A DNA stretch of 64,000 nucleotides from Paroedura picta (taxonomy: Eukaryota > Chordata > Lepidosauria > Squamata > Gekkonidae), in contig NC_135373.1 of assembly GCF_049243985.1 (NCBI RefSeq), forward strand, positions 99,009,213 to 99,073,212, written 5' to 3'. The position numbers and the translations under genes are program-made. The number at the start of each line of letters is the position of its first letter. The stretch's first letter is position 1. Below are positions 1 through 12,004 of this stretch, in pieces. The notes below the pieces were generated by a model. That model was given only the letters and a program-made list of their open reading frames with translations. It did not search any database and had not been told where the DNA came from.

Positions 1-400
1 ATCCTTAACACTATTTCGCTCCCTTATATATTTGGGAAACAGCCTCCTGAGAGGAGACTGTCTGGGGCCCTCCCCCTCCAGGTCCACCCTGACTGGCCCT
101 CCCCCTCCAGCTCCCACCCACCCTCCTTCCCTGCTAGAAGCCTTGTGGCTGCGGCCTCCATTGTCGCCCACGAGGAGAGAGGCAGCGACACGTCATTGTG
201 GCCTGCAGGTATGCTCATGCTGTGAGGGAGCCCGGGGTGGGGGGGATTTGCAGCCTCCCTGCGGGCTGCAAAGCCCTGTTGCCGCTGGGGGGGGCATTCC
301 TTTGGCCCACAAAGCTGCGGCCACCTTCTCACGCCCTTCTGCCTGCCGCCCCTTTCAAAGCCCATTTTTAAAATGGGCTTTGATACTAGCTTATATATTT
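1..400 (+). mobile_element. GC-rich repeat ending in a hairpin (possible Helitron-like 3' end), cut by the window edge
   Basis: A GC-rich block (about 50-350) inside otherwise AT-rich intron ends in a near-perfect palindrome at about 355-381 (AAAGCCCATTTTT facing AAAATGGGCTTTG), followed a few bases later by CTAG. A terminal hairpin followed by CTRR is the Helitron 3' signature. A related palindrome borders another GC-rich block at 43785-43815. The base after CTAG is C rather than the T expected of a Helitron target, and the 5' end is outside the window, so the class is uncertain. Confidence 0.3.
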
Positions 401-1929
401 TAAAAATCTGTTAATATAGATTCAAAAACATGCACAAAATGCATATGGCTCTTGGAATGGAATATAATTTTCCTCCATTGCACCATTAATTTTTCTTCCC
501 TGCTTTGTGTTAGCACTAGCAAGTCACGGCTCAAACTAAAATGGAAACAGAAGGCACACACCTGTTCACCTGCAATACCCAGAATATGCTCTAACTAGGT
601 GGTAGTCTGACCAAAGATTTGCCATTGCTCAATTAAAAATCACGAATACGAAACCAACATTGAAATGCCCTTACAGAAGTGTGGCCATGGATTATATTCA
701 CTTAATTTATAGCTCACCCTTCTAACTGAACCTCAGGACTCTTTACATACCCTAGAAATTATATATTCTTTAAAAAGTTTTAAAAATCACTATTCTTTTC
801 TCTTGCTTTAAAAAAAATGAAACCATAGCATCATTCAACCTGTATTTTCTAATCTATGATATCCTGTACCTATGCTGATGGTATTCTTCAGTATCTGACT
901 AGCTGGAATTGTGGCACAGATGATAAAAGGGCTGTTTTCTTTCAGAAAATCTTCTGTCTATTAAGAGGTCAAAAAACCCATCATTTCATGGTACGTGGCA
1001 GATTTTATCCTGCCCTTCATTCAAAAAGTTCAATTTAGCTCATACCATGCTTCTCTCCATTATTTTATACTTAAAACGACTCTAAGATTGGTAGTTTAAA
1101 AAAGAGTGACTGGCCCAAATTCACCCAACATGTTTCATGCCTGACTCCCAAACAGGCAACTAAGGTTGTCCCACAAGTCATTGCTGCAGTAGTGAGGTTT
1201 TAACAGAAGGGTAGCAATTTTTGGTTTATTGTAACAGTAATTTTGCTACTTTAGAGAAATAATCTGTTGTGCCCTTGCCAACTAGAGCCAACTTCATCAT
1301 ATGCATGAAGTTACCCTCAGTTGGTAAAGAAACACTCATGCAGATAAATACACACACACAAAAGAAGAATATTAACGGACATCAATGAAATGTAAGGAAT
1401 AGGTGAGGATATGACTTTTCTGCATAAAATCCAAACATACTTGACAGTCCTGCAGGCACATTCATTTTAATTGGTGTGTGGGTGTGTGAATTTTTAAAAA
1501 AATCTTTTTTGGGGAAAAATCTCATTTTATTTTCAAGCAAAATGGCTATTCTTCTAGTCAGATTTTAGCAAGCTGGCTGAACAGCACAATTACAGACATT
1601 TGCATTTGATATTGTTCTGGGTCTGACCTGTAAACAATTTGGGGACCGAAGTGTTGTCAATGCATAAACAATGATATGCAAGCCTATAAACTCCTTACTG
1701 AAGCTGCAATAAGAGTTACATGGATTAAATTTTAAGTTCATTTATGAAAGACATTAAATAGCTTTCTGGAATGTCTTTATTGTAATGTAAAATTGTTGCA
1801 TGAGAACATTTTTATATGATTGGTGATCAAAAAGGCAAGTGAGATTGTATATATTTTCCAAGACAGTTGGTACAATTTTTAGCATTAAGTCCGATTTATG
1901 TGATCATGCTGATCTATAGAACTTGAACA
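401..1929. other. EP300 intron 1, unique AT-rich sequence
   Basis: No exon, RNA gene or clear repeat is visible here apart from short A/T runs and a small CA tract near 1353. The short open frames have no coding signature. Confidence 0.6.
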
Positions 1930-1937
1930 TTCTTAAT

Positions 1938-2008
1938 CAGTGGTCCGCAACCTTTTTTGGGTTGCGGACCAGTGGGGGGAGGGCGGATCCGGTGGTTGGG
2001 GACCACTG
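1938..2008 (+). mobile_element. Miniature hAT element, 71 bp
   Basis: The element starts CAGTGGTCCGCAACC and ends with the inverted match GGTTGGGGACCACTG. It is flanked by the perfect 8-bp duplication TTCTTAAT (1930-1937 and 2009-2016). The CAG..CTG ends with 8-bp duplications are diagnostic of hAT transposons. Only the termini and a short hairpin core remain, so it has no coding capacity. It sits in EP300 intron 1. Confidence 0.92.
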
Positions 2009-2798
2009 TTCTTAATCACTTGAAACACATTTGAGCTGCATATTTTTGGACAATAAACATTTACTTATTGTGCCGCTTTTCTTGCATGGTACTTCATATG
2101 ACACAACCACCTCATCTATGGTGACATTTAAATTAAAGTATTAGGTCTTGTCATTGTTAAAGAGTACATTGCAAAGGCAATCCATAAAGACATGCACAAC
2201 ACAAAGTTGAGCACCTTGCGTAAACTGCCCATCTACACAGGTAAACTGAATTTTTTAAAGTAACCCCTAACTGGAAGTTTGTAAAACCAATTCAAGGGAA
2301 ATTGCTGCAACTATGCAATTCAGATACCCTTGAACAGTTGTTACACAAAACTCACTTTGAAATTTTGTGAAGATGAAGCTGAAAATGGGAAAAGTCAATA
2401 AAACACCTGAAACATATATACCATATTTACAATTCTCTCAGGACTACAGCCACGTATATGAGTTTTATTTTTGTCTGTCAAGAGAAAAAAACCAAAAATG
2501 GGTCTTATCAGGTAAAGCAAAAGTGATTTTAACAGATTTTTAGAAGTATAGTTTTTACACTATGATAATTTTTTAAATCAGTTTTTGATAGAGGGGGTAT
2601 GGGAATCATTTTGTGCTACAGGTATGAACAAAGCAAACAGCTACTGTGTTATGCTTACATTGCTGAAAGCCTATTGCTCAAAGTTGTTAGTGCTTCTACT
2701 TACATAACCTACAGTGACCTACTGATACAATTACCTTAAAGGCAGCCATATTACTTGCCATATCTATTTACTTGGGACAAGTAAAACTGGCCCTAGGT

Positions 2799-3173
2799 CA
2801 GAAGTCTCCAACAGGCTGCCCATGACCACTTTGATGCATGCCAATGTATTTCCTGGTACCAACTTACTTCTTACCTGGAGTATCTCCATTGCCAGCCAAT
2901 TCTGGCTTTCCCCCACTGCACTGGAAGAAAAGATGGTTTAAAAAACACCAGGAAGCACTAAATTTACACTCATGGAAGTACCATTTGGAAACAGCTACCT
3001 CCATCAAAATAGGTTACTTAGCTTGGAACCTCCCAGCGTTTTCATTAGACCCTGTCCTTGTGGCAACTATTTGTTGACTCCTACCCTCCAAGCAGCCATT
3101 TTGGTATGATACCTAATATCTGTCCTGAAAATTATGAAATAGGCTACAGGTTCAAAAAGATTGGGAAGTCTTG
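2799..3173 (+). mobile_element. Non-autonomous hAT element, 375 bp
   Basis: It begins CAGAAGTCTCCAAC and ends GGGAAGTCTTG, imperfect inverted ends of the hAT pattern. It is bounded by the perfect 8-bp duplication CCCTAGGT (2791-2798 and 3174-3181). The AT-rich interior has lost most CpG, suggesting an older insertion than the GC-rich copy at 13.5 kb. The 79-codon open frame inside is incidental. Confidence 0.88.
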
Positions 3174-3181
3174 CCCTAGGT

Positions 3182-6100
3182 GAACAGCTGAAGTGAGCTA
3201 GTTTGAGTATACTCTTCTAATCTTACTGAGATCAAAAACTACATGGCAAAGAAACCAAGTTTTGCATACAGTCAACTGTTGTAGAAAAGAGAGGAACCTT
3301 AACTGTTACTGGCCTTTCAAAATACAGCCACATAGGTAGTCCAAAGTTAAAGCAGTATTGCAGTTTCTTCTGGCTGCCAAGATATGCAACTGTGGGAAAT
3401 GTGGAGAACTGGAACCTATGTTCACTCAGTTGATGCAGAAAACGACAAAGCTATCTCAGGATAGCCTGACCTAGGGAGAGTAGGAAGGAACCAGTTCCCG
3501 CTACACAGGGATGAGAAGAGAAGGATGAAGCATAAGCAAAGAGACTGTTCTTCTCCACTGCCATATTATTCATAGCCCCCAGTTCTAAGGGGATTGTCAG
3601 CACTGTCAATAAACAAAGGGAACATCTACTCTAAGTAATAATGTCCACGTTTGCTATATTGAGCTACAGTCTATTTTAGACAATAAACATGGCACCAAAT
3701 TACAATATGAATAAAAATATAAACTCTCAGAAGAATGATATCCCAGCTAAAAGAGATGATGGGAAGAAAATGGACAATATAGACAGCTGTACAGAAGACC
3801 TAAGAATTTGTTCAGAAATATGCTAGTCATACAGACTAGCAGCAAGGTAAGTACGAGGCAGTTTGCTCCACAATACCAAAAGAATCTGTCAAACATCAAA
3901 TACATACAGTGCACCAGAAATTTGAACTATATGTACCTTATCTACAGAGTAATGACTTGAAAGAGGCATCTTCCAGATGCTACTCCAGCACTCTAACCAC
4001 TAATATCCTGGTCTCTAGTTCCAAGAGGCACACAGCTATGTATATGTAGCCCAAATGACTTTGGTTTTACTCATTTCTAAACAGTAGTCCCACAGACCTT
4101 ATTAGAAATTAAGAGAAACCTTCAAAGAACACTTTAAGAGAATAAAAAATCCCAGGTTTTTGAGCACACCTAAAGCTGGTGTTCGAATTCTAGCCTACAT
4201 AATCTGAATTACAATGCTGTTTTGAATATATATTACCCTTTTACAGTTTCTGTTGTGGCCAGAAAGCAGAAAAGAGAAAAATTATTTTGGGGAAAAAGCT
4301 CTCATGAGACTGAAAAGCACCCTGATTTTTTGCAATAGAAATTAATTTCAATCAAAACCCCTTACCTAGTAACCATCTTGTCCAATACACAAAACTAAGG
4401 CAGATTTTTTAAAAAAATTAACTCTAGCACATAACTTACTACAGCAGCAGAAATGCAACTTATGCATTTATATGAACTCAATTATAGGTAGATTACATAT
4501 AAAACAGATCCTATAAGTCTGATAAAGAGTTTTCTTTATACAACCTATTCACTTCATGGACTTGATAATTGTGTTTTTTCTATTTAACATGTGTTATTGT
4601 GTTTTCAGCAAAGCTCACATATGATTACTTCACACAACCTACTTTTCACAACTTAGCTTTATTCAAGGAGTGAAATGTCTTAGTCCTATATGATGTATGT
4701 TCAAGTAACTAGCTACTATAATAAAATATAGATTTGAGCAAGTGTCATATCTAAAATCTGTGACAGAAATTAACATGACTGATAGAGAACCCAACCAATA
4801 TCATTGCTATTGAACAGTAAAAAGTAATACCAAAAATCACCAACTTTAGTATTGTGATAATGAGACCATTTAATCTGCTAATAATCTTGCATTCCTCCTC
4901 ATTCCATACATTTTACAACTGTATAAGTTTGTTAAATATGCTGCATGGCACCTGAGCTTCAGAACAGCAAAGAAATAAAGCAGCAAGGGATTCTAATAGC
5001 TAGAAAAAGATGCAGCACTGTGACGCAGCATTATGAGAAACAGGCTAATAATTTGTTTCAGAAAATAAGTATACTATCATTCCACATGTTAGCATCCTTT
5101 AAAATGATTTCTCTGGATAACTACATTCTAGTTACAAAAAACCATGGTATCTTCACTTCTCAAAAACTTACCACCACAATCACAGTAATAAACCCCTATA
5201 TAAGAGCATTACTGAATATTAAGCATATGTAGTCCTAGTGGAAGCAACATTTTACTCAAAATGTAGTTTAAGAATTTACTACAATTTAAGAGCTCCGGTT
5301 GATTTAACTGCATTGTCAAGGAATGCTCATTTAAATAAAACTGAAGTGGGTATAACGGATTTCATTCATATTACTAGCAACAATTAATAGGAAACCATAA
5401 GTATGTCTTTTGAAAGCAGGTCAAAAATCATCAATCAGGACAATAAACTCAATTTGCTCCATTGTATGCCTACACCAGCAACAGGAAGGTGCAAAGGCTT
5501 TTATTATTACCATGCAGGAAGAAATAAAAGATGATTGAAATATGCTTTATGAAGATTCTAATTCTCTAACTGAGCAACTCATAAGAAAAACTGTATCAAA
5601 TCCAAAGTCACACCTTGTTTCTACAATAACTTGTTTCCCTTGTCAGCTAGAATGAACTATTTACACTAACCAGAAAGCTACATAATCTGATGGTATTTAA
5701 TATGGTGCTGTGATTTAGTAGCTGAACAGACAATTTGTCTACATTCTCCTACAGTCTTAAATGTGATGCATTTTCAATGTTACGTGTCTGACTAATCTAC
5801 ATATTCGCATCCATCTACAATGGAAAGGAAAGTGATATGATAGGAATCTAAATACTACTCTGAAGCACAATTCTGAGAAAGCTGAACACTTACATTGTTT
5901 ACTTTACCTTCAGTAGTAATTCTTCGACCAGAGAGAAACTGCTTCCAACTCAACTTTCATAATATAATAGGAACTGTTGACTTCATGGCTATACATACCT
6001 AATATTAATATTGAAATACAGCAAATATGGCTTGGTTTGAAGTCACCTCCAAGGCCCTCAAATTATTGAGAAGGCCCTCACTGAAAAATATTAATACCAG

Positions 6101-7209
6101 AAGCATGAAACTTTATACTAGTCAAGCCAGTATTCAAACCAAAAGACACTTTGATATGTTGCTATCAAATCAATCAGCCATCTTCCCTTTTATTTTCAAT
6201 ATATATATTCATCAGTAATAATAACATTAATATGCTCAGTGAACAAAAACTCACTATAAACCACAGTACCTAGATGAGGCCTAGATAAGAATTCCAGATT
6301 TGTTCTCTTTTAAAAGGACTTTGAAGAATACTACACAAAGATTGTTCAGGCACTCCACTACTGCCCCCCCCCCCCGAAACTACAGCAAATACTCCTGTGT
6401 AGTCAGCTTCATTCTACAACACAACACTTTCCTGAACTTTCAGCACAACCAGTACATATTTGTTACAAATGGGAACACCTGTAACTTGCACCCCAACTCC
6501 AAAGGAGTTCTAATGTTTCCAAACTGGCTTACTCAAGGAACCATTACAATGTCAGCAACACAGCAAATAGCTATACTCATCCACACATATCCAGCAAGCC
6601 CATATAGGAACTTCAGACATTTTGGTTGCAGAGCAGAGAAATACAAGATGCAGAAAAGAACTGTGCTCCATATTGTTTCTCAAAGCAATTCTAATTAAAT
6701 AATTTAACGAATGTGTGCAGATCTTATACACCAAATGAACAACATCTGTACCTCAAATAGCATCACTACTTACTTGAGGTAACAAATTAAATATAGAAGA
6801 GAAAAAAATACTCAGAGCAGAATACCATGTCTAAGTAATTTGAAATATTCTACATGCATACATGCACCTACAAAAAGTGAAAAGACCATTTGCACACATA
6901 TGAAAAAAAAATCACACAGACAAATAAAGTTTTAAGGTTCAAGGGTTTGAAGTGTTGCAATAGCCAATAAAACATATCTGTTTTCAGTCCCTCCAAAAAT
7001 TAAAGGCAGCAGCAATTAAACATCCAATGGGATTAATGCAGCAAGGTGTAAAGAAAAACAAGGTACATAAAAAAGGCTTATGAACAGTCTATAAAAAGGG
7101 TGGTGAGCAACACATCAGAAAACAGAATAACGAAAGAATCACTATAGAAGGAGCCCTTATGAGGGAGGACACACATTAAAACAAGGGAGATCTATTGCTC
7201 AAAACTGAC
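3182..7209. other. EP300 intron 1, promoter-proximal part
   Basis: About 4 kb of AT-rich sequence directly follows the exon 1 donor at 7209-7208. I see no exon, no tRNA or snoRNA-like structure and no repeat with recognisable ends. There is a run of C residues near 6364-6375. Low repeat load next to a CpG-island promoter is compatible with intronic regulatory sequence, but nothing visible demonstrates it. Confidence 0.6.
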
Positions 7210-7303
7210 CTGTGCCATCGCTTGCAGAGACAGAGAGCGCCGGTGAGGAGAGTTTAGGCCGCTTGGCTGAAGGCGGGCCCGACTCCACCACATTCTCGGC
7301 CAT
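7210..7303 (-). CDS. EP300: EP300 (p300 histone acetyltransferase), coding exon 1 only
   Basis: This exon starts the nuclear transcriptional coactivator p300, which acetylates histones H3/H4 and many transcription factors. The ATG is at 7303-7301. The frame reads MAENVVESGPPSAKRPKL and ends SASDGT plus one base, before a GT donor at 7209-7208. The 94-nt coding length and phase-1 exit match what I recall of mammalian EP300 exon 1, whose next exon continues DFGSLFDLE. The basic KRPK at residues 14-17 is the known nuclear localisation signal. Compared with the human protein as I recall it, Ser replaces Pro at residue 8 and Val replaces Ala at residue 25. All other domains (TAZ, KIX, bromodomain, HAT) lie left of the window, so the gene is cut by the edge and by a first intron of at least 7.2 kb. 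The start context AAAATGG is acceptable. CREBBP is excluded because its N-terminus differs (MAENLLDGPP as recalled). Confidence 0.97.
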
Positions 7304-9300
7304 TTTTAATTCTTTTTTAGACAAACAGAGCCCAAACAGAAGATGGGGACCCCCAATGCCGTCACCTCCTTCTTGAATCCGGAGTCAGCTGGACAACAGT
7401 AAGAAAAGAAGGAGCTGAAGAAGAAAGCGACAAAGTTCCTCTTTTTCTGCCCCTCTGGATCGGTCTCCGTAGGGTAGCAGCGATTAAGGGGGAACAGAGA
7501 TAGAAAATAGGGTGTGGAAGCAGTCTTTTCTCCGGGCCACAGGGGGAAAATAAGGATGCGAAGAACAAATCAAGCCCTTTCCCAAAAACAATTAAGAGGG
7601 CTTGGTGGATTTATAAATCAAATTAAATCCGGCTGTTATGCTGCTGGTGCTTCCTCGTCACCACCAACACCACCATCTTCATCCTCCGGGGGGTCGTCTT
7701 CTCCTCCTGCTGCTGCCTCTTCGCCGCCGCCATCAACCTCTTCCTCCTCGGCGTCGTCCTCCTCCTCCTCATCGCCACAAGGAGGCGGGCGAAGGAGGAG
7801 AGGAGAAAAAAAGGAGAAAGAATTGCTCTCCTCCGCTGAGCAGTTTCTTCCCCACTCTCTCCAAAACCAGCCTGCAAAGGAAGAGAAAAATGCCCACCGC
7901 TAATGAAAACGGGGCTGGGGAAGGGGATCAGAAAGAGGGTATCGAGGGTCCCCAACTCCCCCTGCGCTTTTCTCGCCAGTCACTAATGGCTGCAGAAAGG
8001 GGAGCCGTAAGGATGAGGATGAAGCTAAGTCCCAGGAGTCTCCGCTTCACATCTTGTTGTGCAGGAACAAGGAGGAGGAGGAGGAGGGGTTGTTGTCCCG
8101 ATGGAGGCAGCGCGGATCCCGGGATGGGGGCAGGAGAGGGTGGGCTTCAGGACTCGACCCCCCCCCCCTTCTTCCTTTCTTCCTCAGTAGCAGGCAGGGT
8201 GCCCCCCTTCTGGTCAGACGGAGGGATCGATCCCAGAGCAGGAGGAGGAAGCAGCAGCAGCAGCAGCCCCTCCCCCTCTGCCTCTTCCCCCTCCCCGGGG
8301 AATAGGGATGGTTGCGAGAGCTGGGTCTGCGGAGAGGAGAAGGCTCGCCTCCGAACCGGAGACGCCGAGCCTCAGGCGCTTCTGTCGCGGCTCCGTCTCA
8401 GGTCCGCCATGGAGCCCCGGGAGGAGGGGTGACCGTAGAGAGCCCTCCAACGCGGCCTCCTACCCCGCGACGGGCTCAGCGGCCGAGGGAGGCTGTGGGT
8501 GGGGTCCACCCGGGGTCCCGAGTCCCTAGCCGAAGCCGGGAGTGCGTCCTCCCCTACTGGCTGCGAGGCTGGTGTGGAGGGTATATCGCGCAGACTTCGG
8601 GCTCTCTCGGGTCTGGCCGGCCAGGCGCCCTGAGTTGCTCTGGATCTCTCTCGCCGCTTTCGCCCTTCCTAGGCTCTGCCCGCCCAGCTCGGTCTCCCCG
8701 GTTCGCTCCCTCCCCTCAGTCGCTCACACACAAACAAAATGGCGGCTGTTGTTTCTTCACTCTCCCGATTCCTCCGAGGGAAGCGAGCGGCGGCGGCCGG
8801 AAATGAGCCAAGAGAAAAAAGAGGCGTGGCCAAAGCAGAGAGGCGGGGACGCACGCAGCTCGCACACACAATGGAACGCGGAGGGCCGCGGGGGGGGAGG
8901 GCCCGAGGAGGGGTCGGCCGCGGTCACGAGACCACTTCAGCCACTAGGCTGGCGCTCCCGGAGAGATCCCTTCCGCAAACTCGCTGGCCTCCGCCTCTTA
9001 AAGGGGAGGGCGATACTTTTCGCCCTCGTCCCCCCTCCTCTCCCTTTATTTCCAGTCGGCAAAAATACACCGCGAGGGACAGGCCTATTGTAATCTGGGG
9101 GGAGGGGGGAGGTTGTGTACCCTGGAACTGGCAGTGCCCGTGCTGCGCATCGGAAGCGCTAGGCGGGAGGCCCTCCCCCCTCTCCCCTCATTTGCTGCTT
9201 CATAAGACACCGGCCCCGACGTACTAACCTGGGGGGTTTGATGGGGGTGGGGGGACAAGGCGGCAGAGCTGCTGCAGGTAAAAACGAGAGCAGGGCCGGC
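7304..9300 (-). promoter_or_regulatory. EP300: EP300 CpG-island promoter and long GC-rich 5' leader
   Basis: CpG density rises sharply from about 7640 to 9300, directly upstream of the EP300 start codon on the minus strand. The part nearest the gene (7640-8480) is low-complexity, with GGA/GAG and CTG/CAG triplet runs, including a short GCA tract at 8251-8267. The right part holds promoter-type motifs: a YY1-like AAAATGGCGGCTG near 8736-8748 and an ETS-like GGCCGGAAAT near 8797. No TATA box is evident. I infer dispersed initiation around 8.5-8.9 kb, which would give a leader of more than 1 kb, similar to the long human EP300 leader as I recall it. The exact start site cannot be set from sequence alone. 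Confidence 0.8.
7362..8450 (-). other. Three upstream ORFs in the presumed EP300 5' leader
   Basis: Reading in the EP300 direction, three non-overlapping ATG-started frames precede the main start: 8450-8214 (78 codons), 7955-7623 (110 codons) and 7568-7362 (68 codons). The last closes 58 bases before the EP300 ATG. Their products are biased in composition (Arg/Lys, Ala and Ser runs) and resemble no family I know, so I do not call them protein genes. If transcription starts right of 8450 they would be upstream ORFs that could reduce p300 translation. That is inference; the frames themselves are visible. Confidence 0.4.
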
Positions 9301-9309
9301 CTCTCACCG

Positions 9310-9960
9310 TCTCACAGATGCCTATGTATACGCACACAGATGTGGCGGGGGTGATGACGCTGCATATTATGTGTACAGATTGCACGGTACATCCACGTTA
9401 TTTTGTCCCCTATGGTGGTAGGACGGCGCCCCCCCCCAAATAAAAATAAATCCCCAAAACCACTACGCAGCCCTGAGGTGGAGGTACAAAGGTCTTTATC
9501 AAAGAGTTGCGCAATTTCATGTTCTCGTTTTCTTGCCAGAATCCATTTCTGTTCCTCTAAAAGAAGGGAAATGGGGGGGGGGCGCTTTATTACGCAGAAA
9601 GACGCGGGGCCGCGTTGTTTGGGCGCTGTGTAGTAATTGAGAGGAATTTTAATGCTGCCCCGTATGGTTTTTATGTTATTGACCACACCGTCCGTTCTTA
9701 TAAAGAGTCGACATCGTACTCCATTACGCCCGAAGTGTTTTTTGAAAGGACGGATTTCGAGTATATTGGACAATGTAAATACAGCACCCGTTGTCTTCCA
9801 ATATGTTCTGAATCCTGCAAGATGTCGGCGTCTCCAGAAAACGGCAGCGTTTCCCACTCGTGTACAGTTCTTTCGGCAGATATAAAAGATATTTCTTTCC
9901 CCAACACCCTCTCCCTTTCTTACCCTCAGTCGGAGAAGAGCCAATTCACACTCTAAAATT
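9310..9960. other. CpG-retaining island shoulder with overlapping open frames of unknown meaning
   Basis: Beyond the island the base composition drops to moderate, yet CpG dinucleotides stay frequent. Open frames occur on both strands: 9944-9312 minus (210 codons), 9615-9956 plus (113), 9637-9885 plus (82) and 9403-9633 plus (76). None resembles a protein I know. The 210-codon product is rich in Arg and Lys and has no signal peptide or clear domain. The simplest reading is an unmethylated island flank in which CpG-bearing codons happen to avoid stops. A first exon of a divergent transcript is the alternative. Confidence 0.3.
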
Positions 9961-11117
9961 GAACAGTTACTTCCTCCCCCTCCCCCTTTAAACCAGTAGC
10001 TGATGGGGAATTAATTACCTGAAACCATTCATAAGCACAGATTGCTATTTGAGATGGCCACTAAACTCACTGTCTTTAGTGGCCAGTTGGCCACAATCAT
10101 GAATTTAAAAGGCTGAAAGAGCATTCCGCCACCTTTGTGCTTGTTTTCACCTGACCCTATGGATGAGCGAAGCTCTGCTGAAGTGATCCAGGTTCCTGTT
10201 GTGTTTGTGAAATGATTATCTGTGTACATTTTTGTCAAAAGTGTTCACACATCCAGACTCAGCCCACTTCCAGAAGGGCTGGGCAGGGGGTGAGAATGAA
10301 TTGGGGTGCAAAATATTCTGGTCACTGAACAGACCAAGCTAAAGGTTTCTTCTCCCATATCTGTTATTGTTTGTAGGACCTGAAGCTTCCTATCTTTAGT
10401 GGCTTTCCCTGCACAGCTCACAGTCCATTTTCAATGTGACTTATTGTACTTTCCAGTTGTTGTGGAAGTGAACTAGCAGTAGTTGCACAGGCTTGACAGC
10501 CCAGGGGAGGTAAGTGATTGCAAAATGCATCAAAACTCACAAATTGAGATAGGATCCCCTCTCAACTGGCTTAATTCTCTATCTTTCCCTTCAGTCTGGG
10601 TCCTAAGAAATTTTGTTAGTGCTTTAAATTATACAAAAGTACCCGCAATCCAAGTCATTTGTATTCATAATGAAGCATTCCATATTTTGTATCAGAAATG
10701 GAAGGATACATAGTTGATTCACCCAACATTCAGAGTCCAATGCAACATGCCATGCCAACTTGTTCAACAGTCATTGGAAACCTGGAAACACAAATCCCAG
10801 CATACTAAAAGAGTAAAAGAACTTTGAGAGAACTCCATCTTGTACATTAACCAGCAAAATTGGGATCAAAGGAGATGGTTCTTTTGTGGTTTAGGAAGAA
10901 GCAACCAAAGTACACATGCAGAATAGTCAGGAGCATCGAATGTGTATGTGAACTTAACCTATCACAGATTTTAAAATAGTATGTACTAGTAGATAAAATT
11001 TAAACTCTATATTCAGTGCTAAATCCAATAGTAGTTGACATTTCAGTTAATCTTAAATGGAACAGTAAAGATCTATAAAAATTCTTGCATTGAAAACCCT
11101 ATAACATCGCCATAAGA
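9961..11117. other. Intergenic, nothing recognised
   Basis: This AT-rich sequence upstream of the EP300 island has no repeat ends, exon-like block or RNA structure that I can support. Confidence 0.5.
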
Positions 11118-11388
11118 AAAGTTGGATTTTATACCCCAGTTTTCTCTACCTGAAAGAGTCTCAAAGTGGCTTACAATCGCTTTCCCTTCTTCTCCCTGCA
11201 ACAGGCACCCTGTGAGGTAGGTGAGACTGAGAGAGCTTTGAGAGAAACTGCTCCATGAGAACAGTTCTAACCTTGTGACTAGCCCAAGGTCACCCAACTG
11301 GCTGCATGTGGGGGAGTGGGGAAGCAAACCCGGCTTTCCAGATTAGAAGCCGCCACTCTTAACCACTACACCAAGCTGTCTCTCTTTA
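11118..11388 (-). repeat. tRNA-derived SINE (Sauria-like), minus orientation
   Basis: Read on the minus strand it has the tRNA-like head (GTGTAGTGGTTAAGAGTGGC, then a box-B-like stretch) followed by the body CAACTGGGTGACC(T)TGGGC and ACCTCACAGGGTG found in the copies at 32.5, 34.5, 40.6, 48.9 and 60.5 kb. It is more diverged than the 48.9-kb copy. It lies about 2 kb upstream of the EP300 island. Confidence 0.85.
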
Positions 11389-11774
11389 AGCCAGCTGAAT
11401 TTTGATGGATCTCTATTACCGTTTATGCACTGGGAACTTCACTGCCCCAGAGCCCATGCAGGAGCACAGATCGGGGGCAGATGAGGTGCACTGGGTCAAA
11501 TGCTCCCGCAGGAAGAGGTGGGTCAACCTACCATGACTAAAACTCCAGCCTGCAGCCCAGCATGAAACCTCCAGTGCATAAACGGTCTATGGCAGCGCTT
11601 TCTACCACCAGATATCTATCAAAATTAAAAACATGAGCATACAGAACCACCTTAGGTTAGAGCCACACATGTGCTGGTATCCCAACTGGGTTCCTGTAAT
11701 TTATGGAGATGCCTTTGAATGCTATGTAACTCTTAATTTGGTCTCAGGTTATAACTGGAATCTGCCATGGTGAT

Positions 11775-11960
11775 AGGGTTGCCAAATATGTCTTGGGAAA
11801 TTCCTGTAGATTTGGGGGCAGTACTTGGGGAAGGCAGAATATGAGGATGGGAAGGAATTTAGCCTCCAAAGCTGCCATTTTCACCAAGGAAATGGAAATC
11901 TCTGCAGTCAGGAAATCAGCTGTGATTCCTAGAGAACTTCAGCAAGTCTACGTGGTAATC
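11775..11960. mobile_element. Degraded miniature element of the AGGGTTGCCA family
   Basis: It begins AGGGTTGCCAA and carries an internal core (TTGGGGGCAG, then CCTCCAAAGCTGCCATTTTC) shared with the copies at 17563-17774 and 28496-28706. The far end is decayed. Family members show inverted ends (GGTTGCCAA and TTGGCAACC), which suggests a DNA transposon; I cannot assign a superfamily. Confidence 0.55.
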
Positions 11961-12004
11961 ATATTGCAACAGTGCTAGAGTGCTACATCACCTGTTTGCT
12001 AATT

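Noticed and set aside
7638-8806. Long plus-strand open frames (264 and 164 codons) through the EP300 CpG island
   Set aside because: They are antisense to the EP300 leader, made of triplet-repeat and GC-rich low-complexity codons, with several overlapping frames on both strands. No domain is recognisable.
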